This document shows positions 25,795 to 33,241 of a stretch of DNA of 64,000 nt, in pieces. The notes under the pieces are model-generated. The model was not told where the DNA came from. It saw only the letters and a program-made list of their open reading frames with translations, and made no database searches. A program made the translations under genes and the position numbers. The stretch covers positions 37,244 through 101,243 of the forward strand of contig JBILHS010000004.1 of NCBI GenBank assembly GCA_044350425.1. Direction: 5' to 3'. Position 1 is the stretch's first letter. Every line of letters starts with the position of its first letter. The stretch is from M3007 sp044350425 (lineage in GTDB: Bacteria > Bacteroidota > Bacteroidia > Chitinophagales > Saprospiraceae).

Positions 25795-27150
25795 ATGGGT
25801 TTAGACATTAGTTTCTGGCAGTGGGTGATCGTGATCGGCTCAAGTCTTTTGATGTTTCTCATTTCCCCGCTCGCCAAAACAAACGATGCATTTTTTCGGG
25901 CGAAGTCTGCTCAAAACCACGCGCCCGGCGTATTTCTATTGACCAGCAGTATGGTCATTTCATGGATCTTCGCTAAGTCCATTACCAATGCAGCCAATTT
26001 AGGCCAGGCGTATGGTTTTGTGGGCGGACTGGCCTATGCGACCTATTATTTCTCGTTTCTGGTGGCAGGCATCGTGATCTATCGGATGCGAACCCGCGGC
26101 GGGTACCAGAGTATTCACCATTTTATCGGAAGCAAGTTTGGAAGCCGGGCCGTGATGATCTTCTCTTTGCTGATCGCATTTCGGCTGTTCAATGAAGTCT
26201 GGTCCAATACGATGGTGATCGGTTCTTATTTTGGTGCAAAAGGCAGCGGGTCGTATTATGCATCGGTGCTGGTTTTTACCAGCCTGACGCTTATTTATAC
26301 CCTGAAAGGTGGTTTGCGGACTGCTTTGATGACGGACCTGGTTCAGATGGGACTTTTTGTGCTCTTGTTGGGGATCATTTTGGGTATTTTGATGCCCCAC
26401 GAAAAAGGGGATGTGCTCAAGTTTGTACAATCCGGCGAATGGAAACTCTCACAGGGCCTGAATCTGTTGTTTGTGGCCCTCATTCAAATATTCAGTTATC
26501 CATTCCATGACCCGGTGCTGACCGACCGGGGCTTTATCAGCACGCCCAAAACCACGCTGAAAAGCTATGCCCTGGCCACCCTTTTCGGTTTTACCTGCAT
26601 TCTGCTGTTCAGTTTTGTGGGCATTTATGCCCGTTTCAATCAGCTGGAAGGGGAAGCAACGGTGGCCGTAAGCCGTTCTTTGGGTGCCGGCATGATGTTG
26701 ATGATGAATTTTATCATGGTGACCTCTGCCTCTGCCTGCATTGATTCGGCGTTTGCATCCTTTTCCAAACTGACCGTAGTAGACCTTGGAAACCCACAAA
26801 AAGCCAGTGTTTTCAGGGGCCGGATTGCCATGGTTATTGTAGCTGTTGCCGGAACCTTGCCCGTATTCTTAGGACCAGAGATCCTTTCTGCCACCACCAT
26901 TAGCGGTACCATGGTCATTGGTTTTGCGCCGGTTTTTTTGTGCTGGAATGTCAAAGTTCCGCCACTGGCATTTTACCTTTCTGTAGGGGCCGGGGTTTTG
27001 ATGGGACTGTTGTTTACCCTGGGCTGGCTTCCTGCCAACCTGATTCTTTTTCCGGGCAAATACGGCGATCTGCTTTCTGTAAATCTGCTGGGCACCCTGC
27101 TGTGTTTTGCCTTGTTTTTTGCAACAAAATTCTTGAAAAATGAGGAATGA
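25795..27150 (+). CDS. Sodium/solute symporter (SSS-like) in the SusCD operon
   Basis: 451 aa, about 12-13 membrane helices. Family phrases include FLISPLAKTNDAFFRAKSAQNHAPG, YHFIGSKFGSRAVMIFSLLIAFRLFNEVW and YTLKGGLRTALMTDLVQMGLF, the last being the SSS helix-4 motif. It would carry into the cytoplasm what SusCD brings to the periplasm. The last 11 bases overlap the phosphoesterase gene, so the two are translated together. It is shorter and more distant from the SSS protein at 15205 than two ordinary paralogues would be. Substrate unknown. Confidence 0.9.
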   Translation: MGLDISFWQWVIVIGSSLLMFLISPLAKTNDAFFRAKSAQNHAPGVFLLTSSMVISWIFAKSITNAANLGQAYGFVGGLAYATYYFSFLVAGIVIYRMRTRGGYQSIHHFIGSKFGSRAVMIFSLLIAFRLFNEVWSNTMVIGSYFGAKGSGSYYASVLVFTSLTLIYTLKGGLRTALMTDLVQMGLFVLLLGIILGILMPHEKGDVLKFVQSGEWKLSQGLNLLFVALIQIFSYPFHDPVLTDRGFISTPKTTLKSYALATLFGFTCILLFSFVGIYARFNQLEGEATVAVSRSLGAGMMLMMNFIMVTSASACIDSAFASFSKLTVVDLGNPQKASVFRGRIAMVIVAVAGTLPVFLGPEILSATTISGTMVIGFAPVFLCWNVKVPPLAFYLSVGAGVLMGLLFTLGWLPANLILFPGKYGDLLSVNLLGTLLCFALFFATKFLKNEE

Positions 27151-27985
27151 AATAAGGGTTCAAGACCTTGGGATACTGCGCGGGAAAATATTGGTCTTTG
27201 GAGGCGTCTACAGCAACCTGCAGGCGCTGGAAAGACTGATCACACTCGCCAATGCACAAGGGATTCCGCCGGAAAACATCCTCTGTACCGGCGATATCGT
27301 GGGCTATTGCGCTCAACCGGAGGCCTGTGTACAAAGTATCCGGCAGTGGGGCATCCATAGCATTGCCGGGAACGTCGAAATTCAATTGCGCGACCGCGAA
27401 GCAGACTGTGGATGCAATTTCGACGAAGGATCTACCTGCGATACCCTGTCCCGGAAATGGTATCCATTTGCCCAGTCCCAGCTCAGTGAAGACTCCCTAA
27501 ATTGGATGATGCAATTGCCCCATCGTATGCAATTTAAGTATGGCAACCAACGGGTCTATGTGTTGCACGGTTCTTATGACAACCCCTCTGAATTCGTATT
27601 CCGTTCGACGCCCTGGGACAGGAAACAGCGGCAATTTCAGGCCACTCAATCGGATATCATACTGGCAGGCCACTGTGGATTGCCTTTTCATCAGGAAGCC
27701 GGGGACCTGCTCTGGTTAAATGCAGGCGTGATCGGCATGCCCGCCAACGATGGCACCCCGCGCGTCTGGTATGCAATTCTGGATATGGTGGAAGACCATT
27801 TGGTTTATCAGCACCATTGCTTTGAATATGACCACCAAACCGCGGGCGGCCTCATGGAACAGCATAAGCTTCCGAGGGAATATTCGAAAACCTTAGGCAC
27901 GGGTATTTGGGACAATTGCGATATTTTGCCTCCGGAAGAGACGGCCAAACAGGGCGAGCGCCTTAAACTTGAAACTCGTTACTAA
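27140..27985 (+). CDS. Metallophosphoesterase-family protein with altered metal motifs
   Basis: 281 aa, cytoplasmic (no signal). The fold is clear, but several ligands differ from the usual set. Motif I is FGGVYSNLQAL instead of SDIHGNxxAL (Asp to Gly, His to Tyr). Motif II TGDIVGYCAQP is intact. Motif III is AGNVEIQL instead of GNHD. The HGS of motif IV is kept. Motif V is AGHCGLPF instead of GHTHxP. A cysteine pattern DCGCNFDEGSTCDTLS follows motif III. From memory, proteins with GGxYSNLQA and CGC...CD occur in other phyla, so this looks like a stable variant subfamily and not decay. It may bind a different metal or not hydrolyse phosphoesters. Its place after a symporter suggests it acts on the imported compound. 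Confidence 0.82.
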   Translation: MRNEIRVQDLGILRGKILVFGGVYSNLQALERLITLANAQGIPPENILCTGDIVGYCAQPEACVQSIRQWGIHSIAGNVEIQLRDREADCGCNFDEGSTCDTLSRKWYPFAQSQLSEDSLNWMMQLPHRMQFKYGNQRVYVLHGSYDNPSEFVFRSTPWDRKQRQFQATQSDIILAGHCGLPFHQEAGDLLWLNAGVIGMPANDGTPRVWYAILDMVEDHLVYQHHCFEYDHQTAGGLMEQHKLPREYSKTLGTGIWDNCDILPPEETAKQGERLKLETRY

Positions 27986-28038
27986 AACCTGAAACTTTCA
28001 ACTTGAAACTTTCAACTTGAAACTTTCAACTTGAAACT
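27968..28038. repeat. Seven-base-period palindromic array between convergent genes
   Basis: Alternating CTTGAAA and CTTTCAA units fill the gap between the phosphoesterase stop and the acylase stop. They reach back into the last codons of the phosphoesterase (LKLETRY). Each pair is self-complementary, so a hairpin could form on either strand and serve as a two-way transcript end. Confidence 0.8.
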
Positions 28039-28040
28039 CC

Positions 28041-30317
28041 TCACTCCCCCGGATGATACCGCCGCTCCACATGTTTCAATACATCTGCTTCATAAAAAAG
28101 CACTTCCTTAAATTGTCCCTTGGTGTAAGGCACCAATTGATCGGAAAAATGCGGGGAGGACAGATGGCCACTTTGTCCGCCAGCGAGTAGTGATTTGGCA
28201 CTTAAATGTTTGCCAAACTCAACCGCGCAGACAAAACTATTGCCGTTTACCCCATACCTTTTTTTCGTTCCAGGGAAATATCTCGCATTGTAAGAAGGCA
28301 ACATACCCCAGGTGGAAGATGCGAATCCGACAGGGTAACTTTTTTTGCTGTCGTCAAAAGCCTGTTCAATATCTTCCGTGATTCGCTGATAACGACTGAG
28401 TTCACCCCAGGCGATCTGCCAGGTTCCAAAACGTTTTTCCAGGTCCCGGAGGGCTGCGAGGAAGGGCAACAGCAATTCTTCCGGCTTGGCAGTAGCTGTG
28501 AATTCTTTCGTTTTTTGAACCTGATCGGCTTCCTCATCAAGCAACCCACCCTTTACCTTCTGAATTGCCGGCAACAATCTTTCTCCCCATTCAATAGCCA
28601 GGGTAGTGGAAACAGAGCTTTCCCCGCAGCGAAAATCCCAGGTTTTTAGCAGCTCAACCGGATTTTTGAGTACGGAGAACAGGGAGTCTCCCGGACGCAC
28701 ATTGCCTTCAAAAGCCTTTACCAAAGCGGGAACCAGGAACTCAAAAGCGGTGAGTTTGGTGTCATATCCGGCGGCAATCGCCTTATCGATGGTGTATTTT
28801 TGCTCACTCGCCAGCACCCGCACGGCATTGAGTCCCCGAAAATTCTCCCCATCGGGCGCCATGTAGACGGGATAGTCTTCTCTTTTGGGACTATGGATGC
28901 CTGCAACAGTAAATGGCGTGGAATTACAGTTTTGAATCCAGCCGTTATACGGATTGATGGTATGAACGGTTTCGGCTACCGGGTGCAGACCTTTCCACTC
29001 AGTCGCTAAAGTACTGCCATCTACTGGTTTAGTCCAGTCAAAGTTAGTGTCCCGCCTCGGCATGAAATTCCCATGCCAGTAGGCGATATTACCCTCTGCG
29101 TCAGCATAGACCGTGTTGTTGGAGGTGTTTCCGCGCAGGTCCATGGTCTTTTGAAACTCGGCAAAACTGCTTGCCTTCGTCCGCAACCAGCTTTGTTTCA
29201 GGCTGGTCAAAGAGCGGTTCATGGCTTTCATGCTGATCCATTGATCGCCACGTTTGGCCATGATGGGACCATGGTGGGTGTACATGGCTTCGATGAACCG
29301 CTCTTCCTGCCGGCCATTTTTGAGATAACAAAGGGAGATCGTTTTGGTCCGGACGGACTTCAATTTCCCATTGTATTCATAAAACCAACGGTCCTTGATT
29401 TTGCTGACCTTCTCCAGATAAGTATCTGAAATATCGGTATAACTGGAGGTATGCATCCAGCCACAGTGCTCGTTAAAACCCTGATATACAAAGAACTGGC
29501 CCCAGGTCACTGCGCCGTAGGTATTCAGGCCCTGTTCGCTCACCACGTGCACTTCCGGACGAAAATAAAAGGTAACGTGGGGGTTGATGTACAGGATCGC
29601 ATTTCCTGATGCCGTGATCGAAGGCGCAAAGGCAAAACCGTTGGAACCAGTTGGATCAGGTTCGATCTTCGCTTCTAGGTGCCTATTACGTTCTAAAGAT
29701 CGGGGGTGATTGTTGCTTCCCATAGATCCTTCGCCGTAAAAATCCTTCAAATCATCCGTTGTCAGGAAGTCCGTATTGATGGCTCCAATACTTCCGTCTG
29801 TCCATAGCAGATTGAACCAGGGTTCGAATCGGGTGAGCTGTGCGGGTTTGACCTCCGGGTGTTTGTAGAGGTAATAATTCAGGGCATCCGACTGAGCGGT
29901 CAGCAGCTTTTTCAGCCAGGCCGGTGATTTTTTAAAATCAGATCTTGCCTCCCCTGGGTCAATGATCAGCCGGATAAGCAGATCATCGTACAGGGATGAT
30001 TCCCCTTTGATCTCGGCCATACGACCCAGTTTTTCAATATAATTCATTTCGATCCGCTTAAAATCGTCTTCACATTGTGCGTAAAGCAATCCAAAAACGG
30101 CGTCAGCGTCCGTTTTGCCATAGATGTGTGGTACGCCCCAGTGGTCACGCAGAATACTGACCCTGGCAGCCTGTTTTTCCCAACGGGCGATCTCTTTTGC
30201 AGAGAAGGTCTGTGCAAAAAACGGAGCTGGAATCAATAAAAAGCAAAGGGAGAATACTTTGAATATCCGACCTGGAGTATTCCATCCCTGGAAAAGTAAG
30301 CGGAGCATAGTATACAT
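28041..30317 (-). CDS. Penicillin acylase family hydrolase (N-terminal nucleophile)
   Basis: About 759 aa from the ATG at 30317 (another ATG at 30308; the frame is open to 30488 but that part is not family-like). Signal peptide ends PAPFFAQ, so the protein acts in the periplasm or outside. The alpha part includes ILRDHWGVPHIYGKTDADAVFGLLYAQCEDDFKRIE. Self-cleavage would occur before the serine of GSNGFAFAPS, the new N-terminal nucleophile of the beta chain. Further family blocks are GNAILYINPHV, GWMHTSSYTD and the C-terminal GNSFVCAVEFG with GGQSGHLSSPHFSDQLVPYTKGQF. Such enzymes cleave amides, including beta-lactams, acyl-homoserine lactones or cyclic amides. The gene stands alone and converges with the SusCD operon. 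Real substrate unknown. Confidence 0.92.
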   Translation of the reverse strand: MYTMLRLLFQGWNTPGRIFKVFSLCFLLIPAPFFAQTFSAKEIARWEKQAARVSILRDHWGVPHIYGKTDADAVFGLLYAQCEDDFKRIEMNYIEKLGRMAEIKGESSLYDDLLIRLIIDPGEARSDFKKSPAWLKKLLTAQSDALNYYLYKHPEVKPAQLTRFEPWFNLLWTDGSIGAINTDFLTTDDLKDFYGEGSMGSNNHPRSLERNRHLEAKIEPDPTGSNGFAFAPSITASGNAILYINPHVTFYFRPEVHVVSEQGLNTYGAVTWGQFFVYQGFNEHCGWMHTSSYTDISDTYLEKVSKIKDRWFYEYNGKLKSVRTKTISLCYLKNGRQEERFIEAMYTHHGPIMAKRGDQWISMKAMNRSLTSLKQSWLRTKASSFAEFQKTMDLRGNTSNNTVYADAEGNIAYWHGNFMPRRDTNFDWTKPVDGSTLATEWKGLHPVAETVHTINPYNGWIQNCNSTPFTVAGIHSPKREDYPVYMAPDGENFRGLNAVRVLASEQKYTIDKAIAAGYDTKLTAFEFLVPALVKAFEGNVRPGDSLFSVLKNPVELLKTWDFRCGESSVSTTLAIEWGERLLPAIQKVKGGLLDEEADQVQKTKEFTATAKPEELLLPFLAALRDLEKRFGTWQIAWGELSRYQRITEDIEQAFDDSKKSYPVGFASSTWGMLPSYNARYFPGTKKRYGVNGNSFVCAVEFGKHLSAKSLLAGGQSGHLSSPHFSDQLVPYTKGQFKEVLFYEADVLKHVERRYHPGE

Positions 30318-30406
30318 TTTAAGCGAAAGGTATCTGAATTCTTTGGAAAGATGAAGGCCAATATTGAAGCAAAGTGGATACTTTTGCAGACTAAACAATT
30401 TTAAAC

Positions 30407-30907
30407 ATGAAATTTCAAGCCATACTTTCGGTCCTGACCATTTGCGTCCTTTCCATCTTGTCCTCTTGTGGCAACGATGCTGACGCACCTCAAAAACTCA
30501 CCGGAGAAGGGGATGCCCTTCAGCCCGGCGCCACCCCAAGCGTAAGCGCCGATGCGCCCAAAGCGGAGCCACCGCAAAATGCTGAAGGCGTATGGCATTA
30601 CACTTGCACCAAAGGATGTGCTGGCGGCGCTGGAGCTGCTACGGCATGTGCTACCTGTGGGGGAACCCTGGTGCACAATCAGGCCTACCACGGCCCTGCA
30701 GCGCCCGGTGCAGCTGCAAATCCTGCCGCAGCGCCTGGACAGGCACCCGGTGCCGCAGCTGGGGCAAAACAGGCAGAACCCGCACAAAATGCAGCGGGTG
30801 TATGGCACTATACCTGCGCCAGTGGTTGCGCCGGAGGTGGAGGCGGCGCGGGCAATTGTGGAAAGTGCGGAAAACCGCTTCTGCACAACAAGGACTATCA
30901 TCAATAA
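30407..30907 (+). CDS. Lipoprotein with two Cys/His zinc-ribbon-like repeats
   Basis: 166 aa. Lipobox LSSCGN at residues 18-23. Two copies of the same unit follow, each starting GVWHYTC, then GCAGG, then C-x2-CG and L-x-HN-x2-YH. The first is at about 62-94, the second at about 131-165. The units are joined by a Pro/Ala/Gly-rich linker. The arrangement resembles metal-binding ribbons such as the YTCxMHP heavy-metal-binding motif, but it is not that motif exactly. It would sit on the outer membrane's inner or outer leaflet and could bind zinc or another metal. The gene is divergent from the acylase, with the starts only 90 bp apart. Confidence 0.75.
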   Translation: MKFQAILSVLTICVLSILSSCGNDADAPQKLTGEGDALQPGATPSVSADAPKAEPPQNAEGVWHYTCTKGCAGGAGAATACATCGGTLVHNQAYHGPAAPGAAANPAAAPGQAPGAAAGAKQAEPAQNAAGVWHYTCASGCAGGGGGAGNCGKCGKPLLHNKDYHQ

Positions 30908-30945
30908 GTATTCCAACAGACCACTTTACTGAATCCTTTGTGCCA

Positions 30946-31566
30946 ATGAAGCAATGGACCTCTATTTTCACCCTTACGTTTTTAGCCTTAATTTTTGGTC
31001 GTTGCGCCTCTGGCTACCAGAATATTAACCCTAAAATAATCGATTATAATTCCAAAAGCGCCTCCAACGAAATTCTTTTGGAATACAAATATGATCTTTT
31101 ACATCATAAATATAAGAAAAAGGAGCGAAAACATCAGGTGCGTTTGGTCGCAGTTAAACTAACCAATCTCAGTGATCAAGATCTGGTCTTTGGAAAAGAT
31201 CTGAAACTCACTTATGAAAATGGCGATCCAATAAAATTATTAGAGCTTCCGGCAATTTACAAAGAAACCAGGCAAATTGCAGGGGCTTATTTATTGTATT
31301 TAGCTTTGACTCCGCTGCAATTTACGATCACCAGAAGAACCAATGGATTCATCACTTCTTCAGAATCTATTCCCGTGGGTCTGTTGGTCGGTCCGGGACT
31401 AACAGCCAGAAACGTGATCGTTGCCAACTCTTCCAACCGGCGTTATAAAAAGGAATTGAAGGAGAATTATTTACTGGGGAGGACCTTAAAGAAAGGAGAA
31501 ACAACTTATGGGCTCATAGGGATAGACTCCGACAAGTATGATGCGATCCGGTTTGTACGATCTTGA
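30946..31566 (+). CDS. Small lipoprotein, unknown function
   Basis: 206 aa from the ATG at 30946; the open frame extends upstream but is only a shadow of the preceding gene. Lipoprotein signal ends LIFGRCASG. The mature part is a beta-rich domain (QVRLVAVKLTNLSDQDLVFGKDLKLTYENG) resembling the conserved-interaction Ig-like domains of Bacteroidota lipoproteins. A hydrophobic stretch lies in the middle (GAYLLYLALTPLQF). It ends KGETTYGLIGIDSDKYDAIRFV. It follows the zinc-ribbon lipoprotein by 38 bp and may share its transcript. Confidence 0.7.
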   Translation: MKQWTSIFTLTFLALIFGRCASGYQNINPKIIDYNSKSASNEILLEYKYDLLHHKYKKKERKHQVRLVAVKLTNLSDQDLVFGKDLKLTYENGDPIKLLELPAIYKETRQIAGAYLLYLALTPLQFTITRRTNGFITSSESIPVGLLVGPGLTARNVIVANSSNRRYKKELKENYLLGRTLKKGETTYGLIGIDSDKYDAIRFVRS

Positions 31567-31654
31567 ATTTTACGAACTGCATTGAATACTATAATAGCGG
31601 ACTACACAGAAATTACACTCTTTTGCATATAATTTCAACCAAAAACCCACACGC

Positions 31655-32971
31655 ATGGCGTTTGATATACTGATCACATTTTTCCTTGTTTTCCTGAATG
31701 GTTTTTTTGTGGCCGCGGAATTTGCCATTGTCAAGGTCCGTTACTCCCAGATCGAGTTGCGTGCCAAATCGGGCAATAAGATGGCCAAGGTGTCCCAAAA
31801 TATTCTAAACCACCTGGACTCCTACCTTTCGGCCACCCAGCTGGGCATCACCCTGGCCAGTCTGGGACTGGGCTGGATCGGCGAGCCCGTCGTATCGAAG
31901 ATCCTGATCGCCGTTTTTCACGGATTGGGCATGGACGTATCCGATGAAATGGCGCACAAGATCGCGTTGCCGGTTGCCTTTGCAACCATCACTGTTTTGC
32001 ACATCGTATTTGGAGAATTGGCCCCCAAATCCATCGCTATCCGCAAGCCAGAGGAGACCACCTTGTTTGTTTCGCTTCCGATGCGGGCATTTTTTCTGGT
32101 TTTCCGGCCTATTATCTGGGTGCTCAATGGACTCGCCAACCGCATCTTAAAAATCGTCGGCATTCAACCCGCAGACGAGCACGAAGCGCACAGTGCAGAT
32201 GAGTTGCGCTTACTCATGAAGCAGAGTAAAGCCAGCGGCGCCATCAAGGAAGATAATTTTCAGATCATCCAGAATGCATTTGATTTTTCTGAATTGACCG
32301 CGCAACAGGTCATGGTGCCCCGTAAAAACATCTTTGCCCTCGAAGTAGACAGCACCCGCCAAGAGATCCTCAGCGCAGTATTAGAAAATGGATATTCCCG
32401 TATTCCTGTGTACGACAATGACATCGATAACCTGATGGGCATTGTGTTTGCCAAGGACATTTTCAAAGCCAATACCAAAGGGGATGACTGGAATCTGAAA
32501 GCGCTGATGCGCCCGGTGCATTACGTATACAATTCAGCCAAACTCAATCGTGTATTAAAGGAATTTCAAACCAAAAAGATCCATGTTGGCATGGTGATCG
32601 ACGAGTATGGCGGCACAGAAGGCCTGATCGCTATGGAAGACATCCTGGAAGAACTGGTAGGCGAAATTCAGGACGAGCACGATGACGAAGTGTCTCCAGT
32701 GACCAAAAACGAGGACGGTACTTTTAATGTCTCCGGGATCGCACCCTTACACGATGTGAACCATTTCCTGCCATTCCCATTCCCGGAAAACAAGCAGTAT
32801 AATACATTGAATGGATTGGTCTTAAATCGTTTTGGCCGTATTCCTACGAGCAATGACCCGATCCAGATCATGCCCTACGAAATTGTGGTGTTGGAACGGC
32901 GGCAGAATATTCTGATGTCTTTAAGGGTTCGATTGATGGAAGGGGCTTTGGGAGTGGATGAGGAGGAATAG
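31655..32971 (+). CDS. CNNM/CorC (hemolysin C-like) membrane protein with CBS domains
   Basis: 438 aa. A DUF21/CNNM membrane domain (residues 1-190, four hydrophobic segments, with NGFFVAAEFAIVKVR and LGLGWIGEPVV) is followed by two CBS domains (VMVPRKNIFALEVD... and MVIDEYGGTEGLIAMEDILEELVGEI). The C-terminal CorC_HlyC domain (FNVSGIAPLHDVNHF ... NTLNGLVLNRFGRIP) is complete. The family is linked to magnesium or other cation export and cell-envelope stress; the older hemolysin name is misleading. Single gene. A partial copy of the 300-bp repeat element follows it. Confidence 0.92.
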   Translation: MAFDILITFFLVFLNGFFVAAEFAIVKVRYSQIELRAKSGNKMAKVSQNILNHLDSYLSATQLGITLASLGLGWIGEPVVSKILIAVFHGLGMDVSDEMAHKIALPVAFATITVLHIVFGELAPKSIAIRKPEETTLFVSLPMRAFFLVFRPIIWVLNGLANRILKIVGIQPADEHEAHSADELRLLMKQSKASGAIKEDNFQIIQNAFDFSELTAQQVMVPRKNIFALEVDSTRQEILSAVLENGYSRIPVYDNDIDNLMGIVFAKDIFKANTKGDDWNLKALMRPVHYVYNSAKLNRVLKEFQTKKIHVGMVIDEYGGTEGLIAMEDILEELVGEIQDEHDDEVSPVTKNEDGTFNVSGIAPLHDVNHFLPFPFPENKQYNTLNGLVLNRFGRIPTSNDPIQIMPYEIVVLERRQNILMSLRVRLMEGALGVDEEE

Positions 32972-33010
32972 GATAGGCTGTTTTTCCAAATACATGGGGT
33001 GGTACAACAT

Positions 33011-33075
33011 GTTGGTTCTTTAGCCTGGAACCCTGCTGGAGTGGCGCAGGGGCGGAAAAAGACTCTGGCGCGGCG
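33011..33075 (+). repeat. Partial right arm of the ~300-bp inverted-repeat element
   Basis: TTGGTTCTTTAGCCTGGAAC followed by CTGCTGGAGTGGCGC and GACTCTGGCGCGGCG closely matches the right arm of the complete copies at 42427 and 47351. Only this arm is present here. Confidence 0.7.
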
Positions 33076-33096
33076 TAAACGAGGCTGGCTCATAAA

Positions 33097-33204
33097 TGGT
33101 GGTATGGCATTCAAGCCGTCGGGATAAAGGGCTTTTACGCTCATTGTGTATGTTTCTGCGTCATAAATGGCGCACTTCCCGACGGCCTGAAGGCCATACC
33201 ACCA
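33097..33204. repeat. REP-like inverted repeat
   Basis: TGGTGGTATGGC...CCGTCGGGA (33097-33125) and its near-exact reverse complement TCCCGACGG...GCCATACCACCA (33177-33204) around a loop of about 50 bases. Near the convergent ends of two genes; could act as a two-way terminator or a REP-type mobile palindrome. No matching transposase gene is in the window. Confidence 0.75.
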
Positions 33205-33241
33205 CTTTTACCGGCCTTTTGAGGCGGTGACTCCAACTACA

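Noticed and set aside
30592..30945. Upstream extension of the lipoprotein frame at 30946
   Set aside because: It is an Arg/Cys/Trp-rich shadow of the zinc-ribbon lipoprotein gene; the lipoprotein signal begins at 30946.
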